From DAIOEK01 sp963721445 (GTDB lineage Bacteria; Chloroflexota; Anaerolineae; Anaerolineales; Anaerolineaceae): a DNA stretch of 64,000 nucleotides. Position 1 is the stretch's first letter. Each line of letters begins with the position of its first letter. The stretch is taken from the NCBI GenBank assembly GCA_963721445.1, contig CAVRIZ010000008.1, forward strand, positions 124,001 to 188,000, in the 5' to 3' direction. A program made the translations under genes and the position numbers. Positions 9,334 to 18,275 of the stretch are shown here, one piece after another. Below the pieces are notes generated by a model. That model was not told where the DNA came from. It ran no database searches and saw nothing but the letters and a program-made list of their open reading frames with translations.

Positions 9334-10825
9334 ATGAATAGATCGCCGTGGTCGGATCTGAGTAAACTGAGATCCAATCACCAGAACCGATGAGTTTTTC
9401 AACCAGCGGAGATCGAATCGGGATAATGATCCAGGAAACCTGATACTGATCCAGCAAACGATCCCACCCTTCCCAGCCATTGGAAATGGTCTCGTAGTCT
9501 CGGGTTAATGCTTCCCCATAAAAATCTGTCTGACCATCGATAAAAACTAAAGCTTCAGGCCATAGCCTGTACAAAAGATATCCCCCCCACATAAAATCGT
9601 TGAACATCTTTCCCTGCTGAGGGTGGGTTTTCAACCATTCCACCGCCTGGACCGGATACTTGCTCGGAGTGTATTGATTGCGTTCACTTAAAGCTGGCTG
9701 AACACGAATCAACACAACGCCAAAAACCAAAATCAGGATCGACAGTACAACCGGATACCCAAATTGAAAAGGTTTGCTCGTAGACTGACCTGGCAGATCC
9801 TCGTTTATACGGTCTAGGTGGAGTTTGAATTTTGGGAATAGTCGTGAAAGGCATTCCGCCAGAATGGGTAAAGCAATAATGATATAGAGCGGAATATTTC
9901 TGCCACTTGTGATTCCGAAAACCCCAAAGCTGATCAGGAGTAGGATACTGGCAATGGAAAGCCTTTTCCAGCACAAAATCAGGCAGATAACACCAATAAC
10001 CAATAAGGTAGAAAATGGCAGGACTCCGGTTTGGTATAGTACGGGCGGCATGTATTCCGCGGTATGGCTTACCAGGTAACGGCTCGACAAGAATCCTATG
10101 ATCGTCTGCCAGATCCGAATGCCATCTGGATTTAGGAGACTAACAAGGAGAGAGCTCACTATCAAAAGGCAGTATTGTTTTATTCCTAAAACGGTTTCAG
10201 CCCAATTTTTAGTAAATATCCCCTTTAATAACAAACTACCCAGAAAAATGAATAAAACAACGATGCCGATAATGAACGCGCCATGGGTGTTGACCCATTG
10301 AAGCATGATCAGGATCGACCATAAGAGTTTCCAGCGGAATTTAATAGGTGAATTGAGTAATTCCAACCATAGGATGAGGAAAAGATAGGTGAATATATGC
10401 GGTCTTGCCAGCCAATGGATCCTCGATGCTGCAATTCCTAGTACAACCAGAATCAAGGTGATCGGGGTAGACTGGGTGATCCGGAATACCCGGTAGGTGA
10501 TCAACCAGAATACCAATCCAAGGAGCAAAGCCGTTATCAGGACGACACCGGATAGCCCCAGCCAATTGTAGGCCAGCCTGAAGATCACTTCGGCGAGCCA
10601 CTCATGTGGTGAGAAGGGATCCCCAAAGCGGGTGTGGGAAAATTCATCTACGGTCGGGATACTGCCCCGATCAAGAATCACCTTACCGATCGTTAAATGC
10701 CGCCCCAGATCACCATCGACATTAAAGAGAAATGGTCCGAGCGCAAGGCAGCCCACAAAGACACTTAGAAAGATTATGGTAGGTAAGAAGTAGGGGAAGA
10801 ACCGGGAAGACGAAGATGATTTCAT
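9323..10825 (-). CDS. Polytopic membrane protein, GT-C-like (500 aa)
   Basis: About ten transmembrane segments with a conserved N-terminal loop, FNVDGDLGRHLTIGKVILDRG followed by IPTVDEFSHTRFGDPFSPHEWLAEV. The DGDLGRH acidic loop occupies the position of the GT-C catalytic loop. The soluble C-terminal tail has PVQAVEWLKTHPQQGKMFNDFMWGGYLLY and VFIDGQTDFYG, typical of this family of uncharacterised large membrane proteins. It begins two bases after the stop of the broken paralogue at 10828, so the two form a second minus-strand pair. A transferase role is inferred from fold-level resemblance only. Confidence 0.65.
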   Translation of the reverse strand: MKSSSSSRFFPYFLPTIIFLSVFVGCLALGPFLFNVDGDLGRHLTIGKVILDRGSIPTVDEFSHTRFGDPFSPHEWLAEVIFRLAYNWLGLSGVVLITALLLGLVFWLITYRVFRITQSTPITLILVVLGIAASRIHWLARPHIFTYLFLILWLELLNSPIKFRWKLLWSILIMLQWVNTHGAFIIGIVVLFIFLGSLLLKGIFTKNWAETVLGIKQYCLLIVSSLLVSLLNPDGIRIWQTIIGFLSSRYLVSHTAEYMPPVLYQTGVLPFSTLLVIGVICLILCWKRLSIASILLLISFGVFGITSGRNIPLYIIIALPILAECLSRLFPKFKLHLDRINEDLPGQSTSKPFQFGYPVVLSILILVFGVVLIRVQPALSERNQYTPSKYPVQAVEWLKTHPQQGKMFNDFMWGGYLLYRLWPEALVFIDGQTDFYGEALTRDYETISNGWEGWDRLLDQYQVSWIIIPIRSPLVEKLIGSGDWISVYSDPTTAIYSFTR

Positions 10826-10827
10826 GG

Positions 10828-12507
10828 CTATTGAGGTTGATATAACTTTTCGAGGGAGGATATGGGTAGCGCCCTGGTTAGCTGGTAAAAGATCAAATAC
10901 CCACCCATCGGATTTTCTTTCCAGGAGATTCCCTCAGCTTTCAGTAGGGTTCTGATCCGGGCATCTAATTCTGGAAATTGATAGGTCACCAGGGAGGTCT
11001 TTCCAGACCCCGCAACCTGGTTTGTGTATGGAATATAGCGGTCATCTCTGGAGGTATATCGAAAATCGTGGTGATAAGGTAATCTAGGTATTAAAATTGT
11101 CTATTCGTCGGATAGAAATGCCATTGGATATCCTATCCAGTAGGTTGTGTAACCAAACGATTCATTATTTTCCTGTAAGAACTGCATCACCTCATTCAAC
11201 CGTGAATGATCAATTTCGGTAAATGGAGCGAATTGAGTGGTTAGATCCGGTAGGATGAGGTTCTCTCCGCCTGAATCGATCCTCCCATTTGAAAAACTAG
11301 GAGAAATGCCGCTATCCCCCACGCAAACAGCGATCTTGTCTGTTCAAGGTTTGGCTAATACCCGGCCGCCGATGATGGCCAAAATCAGGCTAATTGGCAG
11401 GAAGTATCGCCCCGACGGGTCAACACCAAATGAGGTAAAAGTAAACACCAGGAATAACAATATCACCGGAGAAGAAAGCAGGATCCAATAATATTTATTC
11501 TTTTGCAACCTAAACCAGCGCAGGATCACCCAACCCCATAGCAAACCGATCAAAGGGATCAAGGGGAGTAACAACCATTGCACGGTCCAGGGCGGACGAA
11601 ACCCTAACGCTGCGGGAATACCGAGGAGAAAGATACTAATTATGTGATTTAAGGTGGATACCCAAAACCCAGACTGTTCAACAGCTACTGCGCTTCCACC
11701 CAATTCACCCAGTAAGCCGGTCAAACCATTGGTTGCTGCATATCTGATCCACATGGACGCGCCAATCACGCTTCCGATCAGAAGCACACCGATGGCGACT
11801 AAGAGAGCTGGTATCGACCGGTATGATCTCCAGAAGGAAATAATGCTAATTAAAACCGCTGGTAAGGAAAATAAAAGGGAAAATCCAAAAACCCAGATTC
11901 CAATGCCGGTCAATATTCCCAGAATGAAGAATAGAAGGTATCCTGCCGGGACTTTCTGATGTGCTACTCCTCCCTGAAAGATGCAAACAGCCATATAAAG
12001 ACACCAGATCCCAAGTATGAGGGCTTCGTTATATCCTCCCAGTGTTACTGTCGTGTATAACACTACATTTACTGGAGGCAGTGAGAGGAGTAATACTGCC
12101 CACCATCCAACCTGGCTGGAATGATAGATCTTCTTCCCGAGGAGATAGACCGATACAAGTAATCCCAACCATAGGCATATCTGTAAACCGCGCATAATTG
12201 GGACAGTTTCGCCAAAAATCCGGAATACAAGGGCATTTAATCCTGCATCCAGACTGCCCATGTACGCCTGGCCGTAGAAGAAAACTGGTCTTTCTCCTGC
12301 AAGGATATGCCTGGCCATAATTCCGACAATGGCCTCGTCGCTATTGAACGGCATTCGCCCATTTATTGTCCAAAGCCATCGGAGGGAGACTCCGAGTAAA
12401 ACCATGCAGATGGTTATGAATGGAAGCAGGTACTGCTTAATTTGTTGTGATCTGTCTGTCGGCGCCATTTTAGTCTGTTGATTTGCTCGTTGTGTCCAAA
12501 TAAACAA
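10828..12507 (-). pseudogene. GT-C family membrane glycosyltransferase, broken
   Basis: The N-terminal ~385 residues are intact, with the loop GRMPFNSDEAIVGIMARHILAG (the GT-C acidic loop) and about ten helices. The frame ends at a TGA directly after GGRVLAKP (about 11342-11344). The homologous reading continues one base out of phase (EQTRSLFAWGIAAFLLVFQMGGS), shifts again near 11245-11265 into ILPDLTTQFAPFTEIDHSRL, meets an in-frame TAG at 11101-11103 after GYPMAFLSDE, and then remains open as TILIPRLPYHHDFRYTSRDD to a stop at 10828. There are thus at least two shifts and one stop. The start is either a TTG at 12507 or the ATG at 12468. It ends two bases before the next gene. Confidence 0.8.
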
Positions 12508-12634
12508 ACTTTGTAATTAGTCGCAAGTAAAGTTTGTTAAAACACTGTATTATTGTAGCGTGAAAAGCGTTCAGCACAAATCTTGCTACAGTTGATATCA
12601 AACAGGCTGCTTTTAGAAATTCAACACATCTCGT

Positions 12635-13939
12635 ATGAGTAAACGGCATATTTTCGCGATAATCAGTATCATCCTGGCGTTGCTCTACCTGGGATTCTTC
12701 TTTGGCGGATTAGCTTCAGTGCCCTTTCACCCGGACGAAACAACCCAGATATTTATGAGCAGCGATTTTCGGGTAATGCTTTCACAGCCAGCAAGTCTTT
12801 TCTATACGTCAGAAAAACCAGACACGCTTCGCCAACAGTACCGTCTGGCAGATTCTCCGCTTACTCGAACTGTTGTTGGAAAAGGACTCACACTGACCAG
12901 ACAAACCCGTCTGGAAAAAGATTGGGATTGGAGCGCGACCTGGGATCAAAACATAAAATCGGGTGCCTATCCACCTCCAACCATCTTGGTTATTGCCCGT
13001 TTATTCGTTAGTTTACTTTTTCCGGTAGGACTTTTCGCATTTTTCTTCACCTTACGCTCCTTCACTGGAAGGTGGCTCAGTTTGATTGGCGTTGTACTTT
13101 TAGCGATGAACTCTCTGCTGCTTCTTCATATGCGCAGAGCGATGGCCGAATCGTTATTCATATCGCTTTTTCTACTCCTGTTATGGCGGCTTTCCAAACC
13201 GTTCTCGATCAGAAATACACTCTGGGTTTCCATTTTTCTTGGATTATTGCTGCAGGCCAAACAACTTGGCTTGCCAATTTTGGTAATGAGCATACTAATC
13301 CTGTCATGGCTTGGGATTCGAAAAACGGGGTGGAAATCACTCCTCCCTGCCGTATTAATTCCAGTCGGAAGCGTTCTCATCCTTACCTACCTCCTTAATC
13401 CGGTCATGTGGCAAGATCCGATCCGGGTCGCACCTTTGATGTTGGCGCAGCGCCAGCTCGTCAGCCAAAATCAGTTGGATGCATTTAGCGCGATTAATGG
13501 CAATTTGGCTTTGAACACGCCTGTCTCACGGATTTTAGCCGTACTGGCGCAGACTTATTTCGCTCCTCCAGCCTTCTTTGACGTAGGCAATTATTCCATT
13601 GCACTAAAGAGCATGATCGGCACATATTCGTCAACCGGTTTAAACCTTTTCTTCTCCGGCTGGATCTGGGGCAGTATTTTACTCATTCTAACCATCGCCG
13701 GATTCATTCTCTATGGTATGACTCTCTTGCGACATCAAAGAGAAATCCCACCAATAGTACCCATCGTACTTCTGATCGGATTGGCACAATTTGTGGTTTA
13801 TGCTTACTATCTGACAATAGGATTCCAACGTTATTACCTCGTTTTTATTCCTATCTCACTAGTGGTCAGTATTTTTGGGATTCATCACGTCATTCAGAAG
13901 AATTCATTAGGAATAAAAGAAGACGGGTTCATCAAATGA
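12635..13939 (+). CDS. GT39-like membrane glycosyltransferase (434 aa)
   Basis: After the first helix comes SVPFHPDETTQIFMSSDFR, the HPDE version of the GT-C/PMT acidic loop, and further in AYPPPTILVIARLF and MRRAMAESLFISLFLLLLW, typical of PMT_2 proteins. About ten helices are predicted. Unlike the other GT-C genes it is on the plus strand, and it lacks the long soluble C-terminal tail. No clear ribosome site precedes the ATG. Its stop codon lies inside the loop side of a strong bidirectional terminator hairpin. Confidence 0.75.
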   Translation: MSKRHIFAIISIILALLYLGFFFGGLASVPFHPDETTQIFMSSDFRVMLSQPASLFYTSEKPDTLRQQYRLADSPLTRTVVGKGLTLTRQTRLEKDWDWSATWDQNIKSGAYPPPTILVIARLFVSLLFPVGLFAFFFTLRSFTGRWLSLIGVVLLAMNSLLLLHMRRAMAESLFISLFLLLLWRLSKPFSIRNTLWVSIFLGLLLQAKQLGLPILVMSILILSWLGIRKTGWKSLLPAVLIPVGSVLILTYLLNPVMWQDPIRVAPLMLAQRQLVSQNQLDAFSAINGNLALNTPVSRILAVLAQTYFAPPAFFDVGNYSIALKSMIGTYSSTGLNLFFSGWIWGSILLILTIAGFILYGMTLLRHQREIPPIVPIVLLIGLAQFVVYAYYLTIGFQRYYLVFIPISLVVSIFGIHHVIQKNSLGIKEDGFIK

Positions 13940-13954
13940 TGAGCCCGTCTTCTT
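13917..13954. terminator. Bidirectional hairpin terminator between GT39 gene and hppA
   Basis: An 18-base stem with a single G-U-type mismatch: 13917-13934 (core GAAGACGGG) pairs with 13937-13954 (core CCCGTCTTC) across a two-base spacer. A-rich and T-rich flanks on both sides allow it to serve the plus-strand glycosyltransferase and the minus-strand pyrophosphatase, which ends at 13967. Confidence 0.8.
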
Positions 13955-13966
13955 TACTAGTAAAGT

Positions 13967-16285
13967 TTACCCGATCAGTTCAGGGGCACTCTTTTTGCTT
14001 TGGGTAATTCCCCAGACCACTGCCGTACCAAGTACGAGAGCAGCGAAGAGCACAACATAATTAAGCCCGGTTCCGGTAAAAAGTGGATATTTGACGATTA
14101 CCGGAGCAGCCAGTAGAGAAACCATATTAACAACCTTGATCATCGGATTCAAAGCAGGACCAGCGGTATCTTTAAGCGGGTCGCCAACGGTATCTCCAAC
14201 GACACCGGCTTTGTGACGCTCAGAACCTTTTCCAGTATTCGCTTCCAGGTTTCGGGGCTCATCTTCAATCGCTTTTTTGGCATTGTCCCACGCTCCACCC
14301 GCATTGGACATGAAAACTGCCAGAAGTTGACCTGAGAGAATGACACCTGCCAGAAAACCGCCTAACGCTTCGACATCCAGGATCAAACCGACTAATAATG
14401 GCATAGCAACGGAGATCGCAGCCAGAGGCACAAGTTCTTTTTGCGCCGATGCGGTGGAAATGCTTACCACACGAGCGTAATCCGGTTTGACGGTACCTTC
14501 CATGATCCCTTTTATCTTAAATTGATTTCGGACTTCAAACACAATTTCGGCAGCAGCTCGCGCTACAGCTTTGATCGAGAGGGAGCTAAACAACCAGGGA
14601 AGCGCACCACCTAATAGGAAGCCGACGAAAACTTTCGTATCCGAAATTCGGATGGTTTCCATCACATTGGTCAGACCCATCTGAATCTGTACCCGGCTCA
14701 CATCGGTGATAAATGAGGCGAACAAGGAGACGGCGGCGATGACAGCGGAAGCGATCGCGACACCCTTGGTGATCGCTTTGGTAGTGTTTCCAACTGCATC
14801 GAGATCAGCCATGATCTGGCGAGCTTTGAGGGTGTTCTCATCTTCCATACCATGCCAGGACATTTCACCAATACCATTGGCATTATCTGAGATCGGACCG
14901 TATGAATCCATCGCCACGTTATTTCCGGTGTGGCTGAGCATACCAATACCGACCATTGCAACGGCATATAGGACATAGATGGACCCATCAGCCTGATACA
15001 GAGCCAGGCTTAGGATAAAACTGATCGCGATCACTACCAATGCCCAGACCGATGATTCCATTCCGGTAGCAAGACCGGAAAGAATAAGTGTAGCTGGACC
15101 GGTATCGGCCGCTTTTACGATATCTTTGACAGGGGTTTTCTTTGTTGCGGTAAAGTAAGAGGTTAATGGGTTGAAGGCCACGGCCAAACCAACACCGATC
15201 GTGGTCAGCATACCCAGTCGCCAATCTTGCGCGTACCAGATGGCTACGACAAATGCCCAGATGATCGTATTAATAGAGGAGACTTCATAGGATCGGAACA
15301 TCGATTCTTCCGCATCGTGGGCGCGGAGGAATTTGACCGGAAATTTTTCCCAGATTGGTACGGTGAACGTACCAAGAATGGAGCTGATCACACCGATACC
15401 GCGGATGATCAATGGATACACGATCCATTTGAGACTATGGGTCGGATCAACTGCCATGAGGGAGATACCAAGAATCAACGATGAAACAATGGTAACTTCA
15501 TAGCTTTCGAAGATATCTGCCGCCATACCGGCGCAATCGCCTACATTATCACCAACCAGGTCAGCAACCACGGCTGCATTTCGTGGGTCATCTTCTGGAA
15601 TATCTTTTTCGACTTTTCCGACCAGGTCAGCACCAACATCAGCCGCCTTGGTGAAGATTCCACCACCAACCCGCATAAAGAGAGCCAGCAGAGTACCACC
15701 GAACCCAAAGCCGAGTAAAGCGTCTGGAGCGGCTTTACCAAATATAATAAAAATTACGGTTCCACCGAGTAAACCAAGACCATCGGTGAGCATGCCGGTT
15801 ACCGTGCCGGAGTAATATGCGATAGACAATGCTTCATTGAATCCTCGTCGAGCGGCAGAAGCGGCTCGAACATTAGCCTGGATTGCCATCCGCATACCCA
15901 ATTGCCCGACCAGGAGGGAGAACGAAGCGCCTAGAATGAAAGCTATGGTTCTACCCACTGCAATAATAATCTGAGTATTCTGTGGGAATTCCTGGCTTGC
16001 TTCAGCTGATGGAGGCACGATATATACGCTTAAGAAGAGAGCAATGGCGAGTAGAACAATCGAAGGAAGGATAGTTTTAAGTTGACGGCTGAGATAGCTG
16101 TCCGCGCCAATCCGAATGGCGTTCCATACTTCCTGCATTTTCTCGGTGCCCATGTCTTTCTTAAGGACACTGTTTTTTAACAACCAGGCATACAATAAAC
16201 TAATAAATGCAACGCCAAGTACGCACCATATTGCTATCGACTCAAACTGAGTTAGACCATGACGACTTACATCAAACAGATTCAT
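13967..16285 (-). CDS. hppA: Membrane-bound proton-translocating pyrophosphatase, K+-independent type
   Basis: A 772-residue H+-PPase with about 16 helices. It hydrolyses PPi and pumps ions across the cytoplasmic membrane. The PPi/Mg site is seen in DVGADLVGKVE (216-226), DLVGDNVGDCAGMAADIFESYE (242-263), NTGNNVAMDSYGPISDNANGI and the C-terminal GDTVGDPLKDTAGPALN. The subclass-defining stretch reads GNTTKAITKG (499-508): Lys rather than Ala after GNTT marks K+-independent, H+-pumping enzymes. The ribosome site is GAGGAGGAGAGCTT. A perfect TATAAT lies on the minus strand at 16315-16320, but its -35 is poor. Together with the PPi-type phosphofructokinase at the left edge it indicates a PPi-based energy economy. 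Confidence 0.95.
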   Translation of the reverse strand: MNLFDVSRHGLTQFESIAIWCVLGVAFISLLYAWLLKNSVLKKDMGTEKMQEVWNAIRIGADSYLSRQLKTILPSIVLLAIALFLSVYIVPPSAEASQEFPQNTQIIIAVGRTIAFILGASFSLLVGQLGMRMAIQANVRAASAARRGFNEALSIAYYSGTVTGMLTDGLGLLGGTVIFIIFGKAAPDALLGFGFGGTLLALFMRVGGGIFTKAADVGADLVGKVEKDIPEDDPRNAAVVADLVGDNVGDCAGMAADIFESYEVTIVSSLILGISLMAVDPTHSLKWIVYPLIIRGIGVISSILGTFTVPIWEKFPVKFLRAHDAEESMFRSYEVSSINTIIWAFVVAIWYAQDWRLGMLTTIGVGLAVAFNPLTSYFTATKKTPVKDIVKAADTGPATLILSGLATGMESSVWALVVIAISFILSLALYQADGSIYVLYAVAMVGIGMLSHTGNNVAMDSYGPISDNANGIGEMSWHGMEDENTLKARQIMADLDAVGNTTKAITKGVAIASAVIAAVSLFASFITDVSRVQIQMGLTNVMETIRISDTKVFVGFLLGGALPWLFSSLSIKAVARAAAEIVFEVRNQFKIKGIMEGTVKPDYARVVSISTASAQKELVPLAAISVAMPLLVGLILDVEALGGFLAGVILSGQLLAVFMSNAGGAWDNAKKAIEDEPRNLEANTGKGSERHKAGVVGDTVGDPLKDTAGPALNPMIKVVNMVSLLAAPVIVKYPLFTGTGLNYVVLFAALVLGTAVVWGITQSKKSAPELIG

Positions 16286-16569
16286 AAGCTCTCCTCCTCA
16301 ATAATTTGTCCTACATTATAAGCTATAAATGAAAATTGGATTAAATTGTTTACTGATTTTATTAGATGAATGACAAAAATGTGAGATTTTTCCCATTTTA
16401 ATCATTAGTCTTTCATTAGAACAAAAATTACTACTTGAAATGGTCATTTTCCTGCTGTATAACATTACAAGTCGGAAAATGATCAAAATTTTTCCGTCCT
16501 CTTGGGAGAACAGGTTGCCGGGTCTGCGGTTAAGCATACTTGGCAATTCATTTTTTGTAAGGAGCCTAC

Positions 16570-17541
16570 ATGATTCAGGTTGAAGGTTTGACCAAAGATT
16601 ATGGATCCAGACGTGCAATCGACCACTTAACTTTTGATGCAACCAGGGGTGAGATTTTGGGGTTTCTTGGTCCGAATGGGGCGGGTAAGACAACCACCAT
16701 GCGAATCCTCTCTGGATTTATGCCTCCCACGTTCGGTCAGGTAACCGTTGGCGGATTCGATATCATGCGCCAATCGCTCGAAGTCCGTAAACTGGTTGGG
16801 TATCTTCCGGAGACGGTCCCGCTTTATCCTGATATGAGCGTATTTTCATATTTAAAATTCATGGCTGATCTCCGCCATCTTACTGATGCTAAAGGCAGGG
16901 TTGGCGAAGTATTGAAGTTGGTACACCTCGAAGACCGGTCAAAGGGGCTTATAAGCAAACTTTCCAAAGGGATGCGGCAGCGGGTTGGTCTCGCACAGGC
17001 ATTATTACATCAACCCCAAATATTGATCCTGGATGAGCCAACGATTGGTCTTGACCCCGGCCAAATTAAGGAAGTAAGGCAACTGATTCAAGAAATTGGA
17101 AAAGAACGAACCGTCTTACTCTCAACCCATATCCTTTCGGAAGCACAACAGATTTGTGATCGGGTTTTGATCATCAATAAGGGCAGGATTGTGGCAGAAG
17201 ATACACCGACCCGGTTGCAACATCGCTTGACTGGCGCCCAGCGGGTCCAAATGACGATCCGAAAAGAAACCGATGGGATTGCTGACAAGCTTATTGATGT
17301 TACAGGCGTTTTCGACTTTACGAGATCAAGTGAAGGTCAATTTGAATTCAGCATGAATCCAACTGTTGATCCCAGACCTGAAATTGTCCGCAGGGTAGTC
17401 AAAGCTGGTGCAGATCTGGTCGAACTCAAGGAACTATCGATCAGCCTAGAAGATATCTTCATTGAATTAACCCGGGAAAATCCTCCCGAGCCGTCCCTTT
17501 CAGATGAACCAGAAGATGATTTTAGGTCAGGTGTGGAATGA
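16570..17541 (+). CDS. ABC transporter ATP-binding protein, GldA-like
   Basis: A 323-residue ABC ATPase. Walker A is GPNGAGKTT (34-42), the signature is LSKGMRQRVGLAQAL (131-145), Walker B is ILILDEPTIGLDP (151-163) and the switch His is in LLSTHILSE. The C-terminal ~100 residues form the extension found in ABC-2 export ATPases. It starts at an ATG behind TAAGGAGCCTAC. It overlaps the permease gene by four bases and, with the next two genes, forms a three-gene unit laid out like gldA-gldF-gldG. In Bacteroidetes this system is linked to gliding; here only export or membrane remodelling is a safe inference. Confidence 0.9.
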   Translation: MIQVEGLTKDYGSRRAIDHLTFDATRGEILGFLGPNGAGKTTTMRILSGFMPPTFGQVTVGGFDIMRQSLEVRKLVGYLPETVPLYPDMSVFSYLKFMADLRHLTDAKGRVGEVLKLVHLEDRSKGLISKLSKGMRQRVGLAQALLHQPQILILDEPTIGLDPGQIKEVRQLIQEIGKERTVLLSTHILSEAQQICDRVLIINKGRIVAEDTPTRLQHRLTGAQRVQMTIRKETDGIADKLIDVTGVFDFTRSSEGQFEFSMNPTVDPRPEIVRRVVKAGADLVELKELSISLEDIFIELTRENPPEPSLSDEPEDDFRSGVE

Positions 17542-18275
17542 GAAATATTTGGACTATCGCCAAACGGGAATTCAGTCACTATTTCATCAGTCCAATCGCA
17601 TATGCGGTTGCATTTCTGGTGATGCTCTGGCTTGGGATCCTATTCTACGTGAATACCCTCGGAGCTGTTATGAACCAGTTTCCGCCCTCTTCAAATTTTA
17701 TTATTGGCTGGTTGGTTATTCTCTTTCTCTTTACCACCCCTGCAATCACCATGCGGACAATTGCGGAAGAGCAGAAACAAGGCACGCTTGAGACTATGCT
17801 TACGGCGCCTATCCGGGATGCGGAATTGGTGATCGGAAAATGGTTTGGTTCCTTACTTTTTTGCTCCACTATCATTGCGATAACCTGGATCTTTCCGATC
17901 ATCATCAACCGGATGGTCGAACCTGCCATTGATCCAGGATTACTAATTGCAGGATACATGGGAGTATTTCTTTCAATCAGTTGTTTTCTCGCAATCGGTA
18001 TATTCATTTCCACTATGTTCAGCAATCAGATCGCAACTTTCTTTGCCACCTTGATCATCCTGCTGGTTTTTTGGTTTTTTAGTGTACCCACACAGTTGAC
18101 GCAAAACCCAACCATGTTTACGCAGATTATCCGGTATCTCGATCTGAGTGAGCACTTTTATAATACTTTCGCTATAGGGGTGATCGAACTGAAAGATATC
18201 CTTTACTTTATAAGTGTTACAACCTTCGCTTTGTTTCTGGGATCCAAATCTGTGGAAACACGGAGGTGGCAATAA
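17538..18275 (+). CDS. ABC-2 type permease, GldF-like
   Basis: A 245-residue polytopic permease with six hydrophobic segments. It begins MRNIWTIAKREFSHYFISPIAY, the usual ABC-2/GldF opening, and carries the conserved loop TPAITMRTIAEEQKQGTLETMLTAPI, which couples to the ATPase. It is coupled to both neighbours by short overlaps (4 bases with the ATPase gene, 10 with the next gene). It forms the transmembrane half of the three-gene ABC system; the substrate is unknown. Confidence 0.85.
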   Translation: MRNIWTIAKREFSHYFISPIAYAVAFLVMLWLGILFYVNTLGAVMNQFPPSSNFIIGWLVILFLFTTPAITMRTIAEEQKQGTLETMLTAPIRDAELVIGKWFGSLLFCSTIIAITWIFPIIINRMVEPAIDPGLLIAGYMGVFLSISCFLAIGIFISTMFSNQIATFFATLIILLVFWFFSVPTQLTQNPTMFTQIIRYLDLSEHFYNTFAIGVIELKDILYFISVTTFALFLGSKSVETRRWQ

